Below the pieces are notes generated by a model, which was given only the letters and a program-made list of their open reading frames with translations, did not search any database and was not told the DNA's origin. The position numbers and the translations under genes were made by a program. A stretch of 64,000 nucleotides of DNA from Cercis canadensis (lineage: Eukaryota > Streptophyta > Magnoliopsida > Fabales > Fabaceae), in the NCBI GenBank assembly GCA_003255065.1, contig QAOA01005024.1:74246-138245 (forward strand), given 5' to 3'. Each line of letters begins with the position of its first letter. Position 1 is the stretch's first letter. Positions 11,701 through 22,550 of this stretch are shown here, piece by piece.

Positions 11701-12843
11701 TGCCTGCTGTTGTGGTTGTTGTGCTATCACTTGAGTTCTTTGCAAGGGAACCGCGGGGACCTTGAAAACAGGCATTTGATATTTAGAGTCTCAACATAAA
11801 ATTTCACTATGGTCCTCAAGAGCATTTACTAAACACTTGACAGAAACTCATTTTCTAGGCATAAAAGTAGCTTCCTGCAGTGAATCTCAACTTAGATAAT
11901 ATTACCTTCCACCAAATTGAAAATCTTTAAAGCTTTAACATAAATGCTTAAAATTTTATTTATAGTAACTAAGATTGAACGAAGATACAATATCATCAGG
12001 ACAAGTATCATTTTATTGCAAAACAATGTATGTAAATTCTTGCTTATATAAAACTGATAATTAGGAGGAAATCATATAACAAGTTCCTGATAGTACATGC
12101 AATTTTTCCCCTTTGGGTGGAAAACAGAAGTAGTATCCAAAATAGTAAAATTCACCCTAAATATGAAACAACTTAGATATTTCTTGATTCTTCCTATAGG
12201 CCAACAATAACAGACTTAAATTGCACCATCCTCTAAATCACTATCAAATGGTTAAACCAGACAAGAGAGAAGTTGCTTAAGAGTTATTAGACATGACCCC
12301 ACTTTCATAGGAAGCTCCATTGTCACTGCTTCAAACACAACTCTTTCTTCCTCCTCTTAGATTCAAAGTTCAATCTCTTGCACAGAGGCACCATAACAGT
12401 ACATTTTTCCCCCCACCAAACCCGCGGCACTCATTCTTAGAATTTGAACATCAAAACTCCACGGTTGAGTACTCAATGCTCAACCATTAAACTGTTGTCT
12501 CAAGACAATAGGACACTAAACATGGCCATATTTAGTCCTTCCTTCAAGGAAACTCCCATTGATTGTTCTTCCCATATAAGAGTCAAAAAAAAAAATATTA
12601 AACCCAAATTTTCTTCCAAAACAGAAATTATAAAAAAAAGGATCATCTGACCTGTTGGGTGACCATGAGAGATGGCTGATAAGCCCTAGAGCCTTGTGGA
12701 GTCAACTGAGCCATGGGATTAATCACGTTATTGTGAACAAGCAGTTCAGCTGGTGGAAAATTCAAGTCTTGCCCATAGTCCTCATCAAGTTTCTGAACTC
12801 CAGAAGTGCCTTCACCATCCTTTACTCTACTAACACTACCCAT
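8738..12843 (-). CDS. SNF1-related kinase (SnRK1) regulatory beta subunit
   Basis: Four exons, 12652-12843, 11579-11760, 11319-11481 and 8738-9067, total 867 nt and give 288 residues, the usual length for plant AKIN-beta. The protein starts MGSVSR, so Gly2 could be N-myristoylated. Residues from about 85 form the glycogen-binding/AMPK-beta CBM (VKISWNHCGKNVAIAGSWDNW, then IYHYRFIVDG). The C-terminal ASC domain (IPETLARLSDFEPP, LNHLYI, THRFEHKYVTMVLYKPL) binds the kinase and gamma subunits. The beta subunit scaffolds SnRK1, the low-energy-sensing kinase, and sets its location. Departures from the family include WDNW-RATEPLERVDHN where most members have a Lys-rich loop, and two Cys in EFPCSCDDLGCG. 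The clade (beta1, beta2 or a separate group) is not certain. Intron 3, about 2.25 kb, holds an assembly junction at 9817. Confidence 0.92.
9611..9986. other. Assembly junction: single N at 9817 between direct repeats
   Basis: 9611-9816 and 9818 to about 9986 are the same sequence (TCAGAGCAGTATGTTTCTGC ... TTCTGATATGTT), except that the right copy lacks about 35 bp. It lies in intron 3 of the SnRK1 beta gene. It reads as two overlapping contig ends, or two alleles differing by an indel. Confidence 0.8.
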
Positions 12844-14830
12844 TACTGAAAATGGAAGGAAACCCAGATTTCAATTTCAAGCACTGTAATCGCCAGAGTC
12901 AAAGCACCATCCAAAAATTTCCAGCACAGAAAGAGAGTGGGTTAGTTTTCCTTGCTCATGTACAGAAGCTGCGAGACAAGACGAACCCATTAGATAGAGA
13001 AATTAGAAAAGCAATCTTGAATACCCATTTCTCTATATAAATGGAACCAACCCTTGAAAGCAAACCAAGAATTGACTGAAGGAAGCAGAATGGCATTGTT
13101 GTTATACAAAAGAAAAAAAAAATTGATTTTTGTTTTTGGGGGTTGTTTTTTAACGGCCCTCTTCTACTCTTTCTCAAAGGAGGCAACTTTTCTCTCCCTA
13201 AAGCCAAACTGAACAATTTACAGGGATTTATTCTCCAATGAGTTTGGAAGATTCTGTGGTGGACTAATTATGACCCTGATTTAAAAGGCAGTGTTTCCTT
13301 GAAATCAGGAACATCCAAACACTGTCTAATCCCCTGTTCCTACTTTTTCCACAACTCTATGTTGGTTTTATTATTATTATTATTGAACTAATGAACTTTC
13401 ATTTGATTTCATTTTTGCAAACAAATTAATTAAACCACACAATTATTGGTTTGGCTACTATCATGTATTACACCAGCTAAATGAACTTGTCCTTCATGGA
13501 AATGACTTCAAGTCAAAAGGTTTGCATTATAAAAGGATATTTTGAAAGGAAAAGGTTCAAAAAAACAACTTAATTTTCCTACAACTCACAGAAATAACAT
13601 TGTGCTTACAGCCAATACAAGAAAGTATGAGTTGTTAATTGGATTTGACATGTTAATTTTGTCCTTTTCATCCTTGTTTTCTAGTTTGTTCTCTTTCATT
13701 TGTAAAACAAATAAAAAAAAAATCAATAGTGGTGCAATTTCCTTTATTTTTTGTCTTTTGCTAATGACAAGAGTAGTGCAAGTTGTATGATGTGCAATAA
13801 GAGCTTAAAAATTCAACAACCAATAGGAGCAAAAGAAAACAAAAAACAGTTACTATATATTAGCTAATGCTCAACTGGCCTTGAACTTTCATTGCTTAGT
13901 GATATCAGAAAATTAATATTCTATAGTAATATGCATATATGCATGAGTCATGACTCATGGCCATGGGTCCCAATCACATTCACATTTAGAAAATTATAAT
14001 ATAATATTATATAGTGAGGTGTACAGTTAAAGTTTGATTTATATAAAAAAAAAATGTTTAAGTGAGTTAGTACAGTGTTCTTCAAATCTAGATTGTAAAA
14101 TTAATAGTAATGTAAGAATGAATTAAAAAAAAAAAAAAAACTATGTGAGAGTATATCCCTAGTCATCACAATTATCTTTTTTCTTGAAAAATGGAACTAT
14201 TATATAATTTCAGAGATTATATTTAAGTAATATTGTCTGCTTTTTGAAATCAGTATTTCTTTCTTCTCTAAATATAACCTTTTATGGATTTTAACAAAAT
14301 GAAATAACTCTCTTTGTAAATTTTTATGAGTTCTTATTTAGTGATGGAGGGCTAAAACCCTTTCATTTAAATTAACATTATTTTAGGTGCAAAATTTTAT
14401 TTTTCTCACTATTAATGGAGCAGAGTAAAATTGTAGCTCTATTGTCTTAAAGCTAACCAAAAGTTTAAACATTTCTTTTCTGCTTCAATAAAGATTTTTT
14501 ATACGTATATTATGTATGGGAAAAAAGTTAACATATTCAATCATTATTATTGATTACATAATAACTAATATATGTGTGTTTCACCTTTTAATTTGTTTCA
14601 AGAAAATTTATTTTACTCATTTGAGCTGGATAGGATTATTTAGTTAAAATTAGATATGAACATTTGCATGGTGTATGAAGTACTTGTCAGAATGATATGT
14701 AAATAGTTACATCCAAATTCTTTTAATCTATTGGAAACTACTCAACACCTTCTCCTAATCTCATCCCCTATATATCTTTAATGAAAATTTAATTTGTAAC
14801 TTTTATGATAAATTTAATTTCTTTTAAAAA

Positions 14831-14935
14831 ATTTAGCTCAGTGGAGCGTACTTTCAGTTATAAGGCTAGTCTTCTCATTCTCTTTCTCCGATTCAAATCC
14901 CGTCAATACAAATATAGTCACTATTTATTTACCAG
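14831..14935 (+). mobile_element. Degenerate tRNA-derived SINE head
   Basis: A box A match (TAGCTCAGTGG) and a box B match (GATTCAAATCCCG) are separated by about 45 bp, as in tRNA-derived pol III promoters. The flanks do not fold into a full tRNA cloverleaf and no acceptor stem is visible, so a SINE remnant is likelier than a tRNA gene. I see no clear target-site duplication. Confidence 0.45.
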
Positions 14936-15699
14936 AAAAAACCAAAAAACTTACTACTTACCATTATAGTATCTCTCAAGAAAAAATAGCATTACTCATT
15001 TGGTTCATGTAACTTTGTACATAAAATGAATACTATAACTTACCCATCAATGGGAATAATTAAACAAAGAGAATCACCGCCCTGTTTAGATACTATGTGC
15101 CACCAACAGATATGAGAATTTTAAACTATTTTCATGTGTTACACATTAGTTTCTAACCATTAAATTAAGACATTTTATTTTGTCAAGTACATACATAGTA
15201 TCAGATAAACAATCACAAACAATTAAGACTTTCTTTTTAGAACAAGACACATGGGGTGATGCTATTGAATTTAACGATGGTTTTTTAATCTTTTTCTCCT
15301 TTGCGTGTGCTCCCTTGAAACCAACAAGAAATTGCACCATAAGGTGGTGACAAAGTCCTATTTGGAGAATTATATATGGCTTCGGATTAGAGTACTCTTA
15401 AAGAAACAGAAAAGTTAAACTAATTATAGTTTAATAAAATGTGTCTTCATTTCCACACTATAGAAATGCACACTTATGTCAACAAATATTTGCATTTAAA
15501 CAAGTATGACCCTACCAATTTTATTTTCTTAATTTTAACTCAAATGGTGCATGTTAATGCCTACATGCATGTATCCAACTATTACTATTAAAGAAAATGT
15601 GCTTTTTGAATAAATTTTACCATTGGTGGTGATGTTTTAGTTGACTAATTTTCTTCGCTAAAAAAAAAAACTAATTTTCTACTATGCCAATATTTATAA

Positions 15700-15985
15700 T
15701 TTTGGTTAAGCTAGTGTGACTAGTGGTGAGGGGATTTGTTAGTTCTAAAGAGGTTACTCAAAGGAATCTGGTTTAAGACTTTTCACCTTTTAGGTGTTGA
15801 GTTTGAGGTCCTCTGCAACTAAAAATTTCACTTGATGGGCAGCCTTTATCAAGGAGATCCTTTGGCGCCTAGAGACTAGTTGAGTAGCCTCCTCTCTAAG
15901 AGCCAAAAAAGTGCCTTGGAGATAATTCTTTATGTGAGCCTCTGTTTGCCCCCTTATAAGATCCTAAGTATGTCATTGGCACCTT
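15700..15985 (+). mobile_element. Repeat-like block, possibly a SINE
   Basis: A block with much higher GC than its surroundings starts near AGTGTGACTAGTGGTGAGG (box A-like) and contains GAGTTTGAGGTCC (box B-like). It has no open frame. The composition shift points to an inserted repeat, but without a second copy in the window or target duplications the class is a guess. Confidence 0.3.
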
Positions 15986-16697
15986 GTTTGATAGTATTAG
16001 AGTAACATATCTTTAATATTATTTTCTTTAAAAAAAAAAATTTAGATAGGTCACTCAAAAAAGAAAAAAAAATTAGGTGAATTACAATTATTATTTAGTT
16101 TTCAAATTTGATATTTCATGACTAATGGTCATTGCATACTAACCAATAGTCATCTTGTGTTTTTTAATGGTTATCGTATTGGTCATTGGTTATCAATAAA
16201 GATGATTTGAAAATTTTAATAATAATTATGACCCACTTGAAAATCTTTGTTTTAAGTAACCCAACTAGAACTATTATTGATTTAAGTTGCATTACAATAA
16301 TTATCTTAAAAATTTAAGTACATATCATTACTCTTACACTTTTACCACTAATTTTGATATTTGCAAATGCACTCAGTGACAAAATTAAAGCCACTTGAAG
16401 ATTCAAGTAGAATGTTTGATGTGCTTAATGAAAGTATCAATCAAGTTAAATTGCACACAACGTAACTAATGACAGAAAAAACATCAAGTTAAATCCATTT
16501 AACCCTAATTTTTTTTTTCATTTTTCCTCCACTTTAGAGTGATTCAATTAAAGTAATACAATCTAGTCCAATTCACAGGGAAAAAAAAAAAAAAAGATAT
16601 AACCTAGTCCAATATACGCATAAAAACACAGGTTGCCGAACCAAGATAAATTCTCCAACAACCAAAAGCAAATACTTAGTGATCTTTTCCAGCATAC

Positions 16698-16700
<3 letters not shown>

Positions 16701-16738
<38 letters not shown>
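16701..16738. repeat. (TA)n microsatellite
   Basis: About 19 TA units. The Tyr/Ile repeat frames crossing it are artefacts of the repeat. Confidence 0.95.
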
Positions 16739-16741
<3 letters not shown>

Positions 16742-18902
16742 GCATGCTTTTGCAAATTTAAGGTGCAATTCTAGCTGGTAAAGATTTCAAAGTTCAAACA
16801 ACCATGTGAAAAGCAATTTTAAAGCATCAATAGATTCCTATATATACCTTTTGAAGCTAAACAAGCTAGCACCATTCCTTCATCAATTCCATCCAACTTT
16901 ACCAGGGTCTCTCATAGCAAAGTTCCTAAAGTATCTATCTCCTACATGTGGTTTGTTTTAAATTTCCCAAAAAACAGGTCCACAATGTGCGTTAGTTGAG
17001 TTTGTCTTGATCCAATAAAGTTTGTGAGAGCAAATTATGGAGGAAGTGGGCATCTCTTTTTATACATCCAATCAATAGATAACAAGCTCAAAGTATAATA
17101 CATTTGGTAACCCATCCTTGGCTCATATCCCTTGCTTGAGTTAATAAAAAAACATTATTAAAAGAATCTAGTTGAGTATGATTTTTTCTTCAAGAATCCA
17201 AAATAAAGAAAAGCAAAAAAAGAAGTGAAGATCAATGGGAGGGAATGAGGGGAAGAGTGCATATATTGATATCTTATAAAAATATATATATTGCTTGATA
17301 TAGTTAAATATTGTTAGGAGACAAGAATCTTCTCTTGGTAGGCTTCACACTCAAATTTCTTAAAAAACCTAGGCTAAGTTTTCATCCTTATCCTACATAT
17401 TGACCTATAAGTGAATTAATAAATGATTATGCCTCAAAGAAACATGTAAATAAACACTTTGAAATAATTATATTAAGTGCTTCATTTTTCTTTTTTTTAA
17501 ATGGAACTCGTTTTAATTTGGTGCAAGTGATCAATAGGAAAATTAATATGATACATAATTAAGCGAGTTTGTATATGTGATTTAATGGAACTCGTTTAAT
17601 TTGTTGGATTTCCTTGCGAGGCTCTACAAAATAATGTTTAGTATCAAACTTTGATAGAAAGTAAAAATATCAAAGCATTAGGTCTCAACGTGATTCTTAA
17701 GGACCAAACGCAATTGAATATATGATCACTTAAACTATCTTGTATAAAAGAATTTTTTTTTGAGATATAACATTGAATACAACTAGAAAGACAAGAGAAG
17801 AGGCATATATATTTTTGGTTACCCACTTGATTAGTAATGCATATTTTCAATGAGAAAGAATTATATAAAGGGGAGAAGAACAAAATGCCAATGCTATCAC
17901 TATCTTGCCTTAAGGAATAAGGACCTCCTATAGCTGTCAGCTTCTTGACAAAGTCATCAAGACAATTTTAGGTTTTTTGATTTCTTGACAAAGTCTTCGT
18001 AGTGGAGTGACTTGTAAAGAAAAATACCACGAATGCGACATAAAATGATATATCGTTTTGCACTATGAAATGGGACAAAAAAAAAATAGAATCACTTTGA
18101 TTGTGATGGCCAAGAAAAATGTTTAGTAGCCATTTGATGAGCAAGCAATTGTTGAATATTAAAATCCCAGAATAGTTGTCACATTGCCACTTCGCAGGTT
18201 GGTTTTCTTGAATAGGCACAATAAAGTATCATTAACACCATTAGATAGCGACTATATAAGTATTCTAATTTTTATTGTATTTTTTTTTTCATGTTTCTTA
18301 TTTATAGTAAAGGGGGAAGTAACCTGCTACTAACAAGTGATTACTAGGTTACTTAGAAAATTTATATTCATGTTTGAATGTTGACATCTATTTTAGAATT
18401 TAGTTAGACAGTCCTAAGATTGATTAATTGCATAGAGTAAACCCTGATTGAAAGTTTACATGTTGATGTAAGGAGCTGCATTTTGCATTCAGTACACATA
18501 TCCCTTTGCTTCCACACCAACAAATAATGATACCCAAATTTCTTCTTAGATGTACCAAAAGACTTTCTTATTAGACAAATCAAGTGGAAATAAATATTGC
18601 CAAAAGAAAACAGAGATATATTTTTCTAAGCTTTAAATTAAAGAAACATATCAACTGGGCACTACAACTCTAGTAGTACCCGAGTACATTTCTCCTAGAT
18701 AAAACATAATTCAATATTGCACAGGCATCTAAAAATAAACATAATCAAATGTCATTAACTCTTATGTATTTGATTGGTGATGCATTCAATTCCTTCATCA
18801 CTAGTGGGAAGCACCCATATGTTTTCTTGCATTGGTTGCTTTTTAAGAGCTTTTCATCATGGACTGAGCCTTTGATCATATCGAGGTTTCTTGTATCAAT
18901 TA

Positions 18903-19160
18903 GAGTAAATTTATATTTGCGTCCTTGAAAATTTTAAAATTTAATAAAATCATCCTTAAAAGAAAACTAATTACAAAATAGTCGTTGAAATATTTGATAT
19001 ACGTAACAAAATAGTCCTTAAAAGATTTAAAATTTAACAAATATTTGACTATTTTGTTACACATGTCAGTTTTTTCGAAGATTATTTTGTAATTAGTATT
19101 CTTTCAATAACTATTTTGTTAAATTTTGAATCTTTCAAGGATGAAAATGTATGTTTACTC
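18903..19160. mobile_element. MITE, about 258 bp, Mutator-like (9-bp target duplication)
   Basis: Terminal inverted repeats run from GAGTAAATTTATATTTGCGT to the matching end ATGTATGTTTACTC, and the interior is largely self-complementary (CCTTGAAAATTTTAAAATTT against AAATTTTGAATCTTTCAAGG). It is flanked by the 9-bp direct repeat TATCAATTA at 18894-18902 and 19161-19169. The paralogous site near 22648 has a single TATCAATTA and no element, which proves the insertion. A length of 9 bp for the duplication fits the Mutator superfamily. No coding capacity. Confidence 0.85.
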
Positions 19161-19351
19161 TATCAATTATAAGAATTGAAAATCTCATTAAGTNACAAAT
19201 ATTTAACTATTTTGTTACACATGTCAGTTTTTTCGAAGATTATTTTGTAATTAGTATTCTTTTAATAACTATTTTGTTAAATTTTGAATCTTTCAAGGAT
19301 GAAAATGTATGTTTACTCTATCAATTATAAGAATTGAAAATCTCATTAAGT
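19038..19351. other. Assembly junction: single N at 19194 between direct repeats
   Basis: 19038-19193 is repeated at 19195 to about 19351 with one or two differences. It duplicates the right half of the MITE and its flank. It is probably an unmerged contig overlap and not a second transposon end. Confidence 0.8.
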
Positions 19352-20426
19352 CAATTAACCAAGAAAAATGAGTAAGACTATGTGAGATATTGACAAAGTA
19401 AAATGTAATTTCTTGATTTTTTTTTTATCATTAGATAAATAGAGTTAGATTTTTTAATTAACTAGTGGTATAGGAGAATGTGAATTTAAATATGAATTTT
19501 TTTTTTGAAAGATTCCTGAATTAATAGTGTTGTGTGCGCTTATATAATTAAGTGCTTGATTTTTTTTTTTTTTAATTAAGAGATAGAAAGTTATCATTAA
19601 AGAGAAGTACTGAGTGCAAGAGTCAAAAGTGAGACCCTTATTGGTTCAAAAAAAAAGTGAGACCCTTATTATATATTACTTATATTAATAATAATCAAAG
19701 GGAAATAGCTTAGTCTGTTAAATTATTAATTAAGCTACTATTAATTTATTAGGTTACATAAATTATAAATATATCAATCATATGAATATACCCATATATT
19801 TATAAGATATAAAATCATTCTTGAGCTTTCACCTAATAGTTTTAACTTTTAGATTAAATCGGTTCTTAATAATATTTACATATATATGTGAAGTTTGTAT
19901 ATCTATTTATATAGACGCATAAATACTAATGGGAAACCTCTTAATTTTTTAAGTTCTTATGCGCAGTCAAATACTAAAAAGTCTGTTAAAAATTTTGCTG
20001 CATACATCTAATAAACATATGTTACAGTTAATTGAATGATTGGACTTAACCTTATTAATTTTTGGTGACTAAAATTTAAGAATTGTTTAGCCTGCGATAG
20101 AACTAAAGGCAGGGTTCATGAGAGAGCCTTACCAATAAATTTTTTTGGCTAGAAACCAAGCCATTGAACAAAAAGTCTAAATGTCTAAATTTCTCACTGT
20201 TGAATTGAGGGCCTGATACTACAATATTAATTGATAGTCCACAAATAATAATAAGAAATCTGCATGAGCTCTAATTTAAAACCTCTATTTTGTTTTTACT
20301 TTTATTATCATAAAATAGTATTATGTTAACAAAACAGCTTGCAATGGAGTAATACTGAAATTGTCTTTAAAATTTATAAGTTTTGTGTTCAAATATAAAG
20401 ACGTAGCCAAAAGTTAAAAAAAAAAA

Positions 20427-20427
20427 N
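20427..20427. other. Single N inside a poly-A run
   Basis: The N interrupts a run of about 27 A. It is likely a homopolymer gap join. Confidence 0.7.
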
Positions 20428-21812
20428 AAAAAAAAAAAAAAAAGATAGTATTATATTAAATAAATAAATGGAGACGAAGATATAAACAGTCATACCAAAG
20501 TCAAGATTAGTAATCGGGTATGGGCTTTCCATCTGGCTTCACATTCTTTAAGACATTCAATAAGATATTCACGAAAAACAAAACCCTTCTTATAACGTGC
20601 CTGTTCTGCCTTACGTTTATCCAGCATTCGTCATAGCAGATGCCTAGAAGTTCCTTATTACTTGTAGATTCAGCTGAAGGTTGTGGCAGTGAGGGAAGTG
20701 CAGAAGCATGAAGCAGAGAAGGATCAAGAACTAGCAGAAACATGATGAAGACGACGAATTTCCCGATATATCCCTCCATAGCTGATCACCCTGTGTTCAA
20801 TCTTTATTTGCTGAAGTTGGAAAGCAAAGTCACGAAATTGAAATTTATAGAGTGATGAATTTATTCCCTATAAAATATCTTGTTTGCGTTAAGATTTGAA
20901 TATGTTTTTTATTTTTTATTTTTTTCTAAACAATGTTGTCTGTAAGAAAGGGGATATAGTCACAGATCAGATGGGGATTTAATATTAAAAATACAGTTTC
21001 AGCTTCTAGTCGTTATAATTCCCCTAGACTTACTTCTATGTCTTTTGGGTTTATGAAAAGTTCCATTAGCTAGCTGGATAATTAAATGAAAAGAAAAGTA
21101 CTTGTGAATTTGATAAGCTTTCTATCTTCAAAGAGGAAAACGACACAAGATGTAAAGAAGTGCCTGTAAAAGGATAATAATATGGGCCTCAGGATCTTGT
21201 TTGCAGACATCATTAGGCTGATTGTCACCTCTACTGTTTGTTTCATAAATGGCAATTCATTATGAAAAAAACAAGGTTGACATTAATTGAATGAAACTAG
21301 TTTTTTAGACTATCAGCTTCTCCACCAATTAAATTGCCATAGATGATAGACCTAAGGGAGAAATTCTTGCATACTCCAAGTGTAATACTCTGGGTTTCAT
21401 AAATTTTTGTGTATATAATAGTACTATTCTTCTAGTACACAAGACTTTTCAGACCTTAAGAATGCCTTTAGAATAAACAATTAATGACTCTCTCGAAGCA
21501 ATAATCTTAAGCCAGTTAATCCCAAAGTGCCAGTGCCATCTAACTTATCAGCACCTGATTCGTAATGGAAAAAAGGGAAATTCTGTATGACGTAGAACTA
21601 TACCGAAGCAAATATTTACTTGATGGACTTAATTTTCTTTAATTTTAACCCATTAATTCATTATTTAACTAAGATTCCTTTCTGAATTTTAATCTCTCAC
21701 TGAAGCATAATATTATTTATTTAATCAGTTTCTAAGTCAAGTATAGAAGCCAGCTTTTAACAAATTAACATGTTACCATATACTGCAGCCAAGGTGAGCC
21801 AATGTGGGTTCA

Positions 21813-22271
21813 TTGACCTAAATATTACATTTTAGTAATAAAATTATATATTTATTACACTTTTTAACTTAATTACATAAATATTACAATTTTTAAAAAA
21901 TTAAAAACAAAAAAAAAAACTTTTCGAACATGTAGAAACTACCGGACACACTAATGACCACGCTACGTGTTCACGTAAGACACACCAATAGGCTAGTGGC
22001 ATGTCCCTTCATAAACTTGACTACCTGTAGCTTTTTCCTTTTTTTTTTTTTGTATATATATTCTTAAAAGGAAACAAGAAATGACACTCTATAGGGCCAT
22101 TGGTGTGTCCGACGTGGACACGCCGAGTAGCTACTGGCTCGTTTGGTGGTCCCCACATGTCGGTTATATTTTTTTATTTTTTATTTTTTAAAAACTATAA
22201 TATTTAGGTAATTAAGTTAAAAACTATTATGAATTGGTAAATTTATTTGTAAAGTGTAATATTCATGTCAA
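21813..22271. mobile_element. Foldback element of about 460 bp
   Basis: The left arm (TTGACCTAAATATTAC, then TTTTTAACTTAATTACATAA) is complementary to the right arm (GTAATATTCATGTCAA at the end, TTAGGTAATTAAGTTAAAAA inside). GC-richer matching patches near the centre contain ACACACCAAT and ATTGGTGTGT. There is no open frame. I found no clean target duplication, so the family is not assigned. It lies between the two units of the segmental duplication. Confidence 0.6.
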
Positions 22272-22550
22272 AGAGCGGCCAATTTGTCTATCTGATATTG
22301 TATAGATGCATGCATGTATTTTGTTTTATAAATAACTAGCCAAGGAAATATTGTCAAAAGAAAACAAAGAGTATTGTTGTGAGCTTTAAATTAAGGAAAT
22401 TAACACACTGAACAACTGGGCACTATAAGACTAGCTAGTACCCACGAGTCCATGACTTCAAGATAAACATAGTTGAAATTTGCATAGGCATAATCAAATG
22501 CCAATAACTCTTATTTATTTGATAGGTGATGCATTCAACTCCTTCAGCAC

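Larger units (their letters stand above)
13000..18590. other. Long AT-rich spacer
   Basis: Upstream of the SnRK1 beta gene there is 5' UTR or promoter sequence to about 13.3 kb. The rest is AT-rich with no coding frame I can support. It holds a degenerate tRNA-derived SINE (14.83 kb), a GC-richer repeat-like block (15.70-15.98 kb), a TA microsatellite (16.70 kb) and a perfect 16-bp palindrome ATGAGTCATGACTCAT near 13943. Confidence 0.6.
18800..20779 (-). pseudogene. Broken copy of the secreted cysteine-rich peptide gene
   Basis: Exon 1 (about 20496-20779) keeps the signal peptide (MEGYIGKFVVFIMFLLVLDPSLLHASA) nearly identical to the intact copy at 24.8 kb. The mature region drifts out of the ancestral frame at about two places and closes early, and several of the cysteines are gone. 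The exon-2 counterpart is at about 18800-18889; its splice acceptor no longer matches the sister copy, and a MITE is inserted a few bases upstream of it. The TATA-like element and 5' flank are still conserved, so transcription is possible. I read it as a dead paralogue. Confidence 0.75.

Noticed and set aside
13938-13958. Regulatory palindrome ATGAGTCATGACTCAT
   Set aside because: A perfect 16-bp palindrome with two GCN4-like TGAGTCA cores, but far from any gene and expected by chance in a long AT-rich spacer.
14831-14935. A functional tRNA gene
   Set aside because: Boxes A and B are good, but no acceptor stem or cloverleaf can be drawn; SINE remnant preferred.
16563-16755. Tyr/Ile-repeat frames near 16.7 kb
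   Set aside because: Produced by translation of a TA microsatellite.
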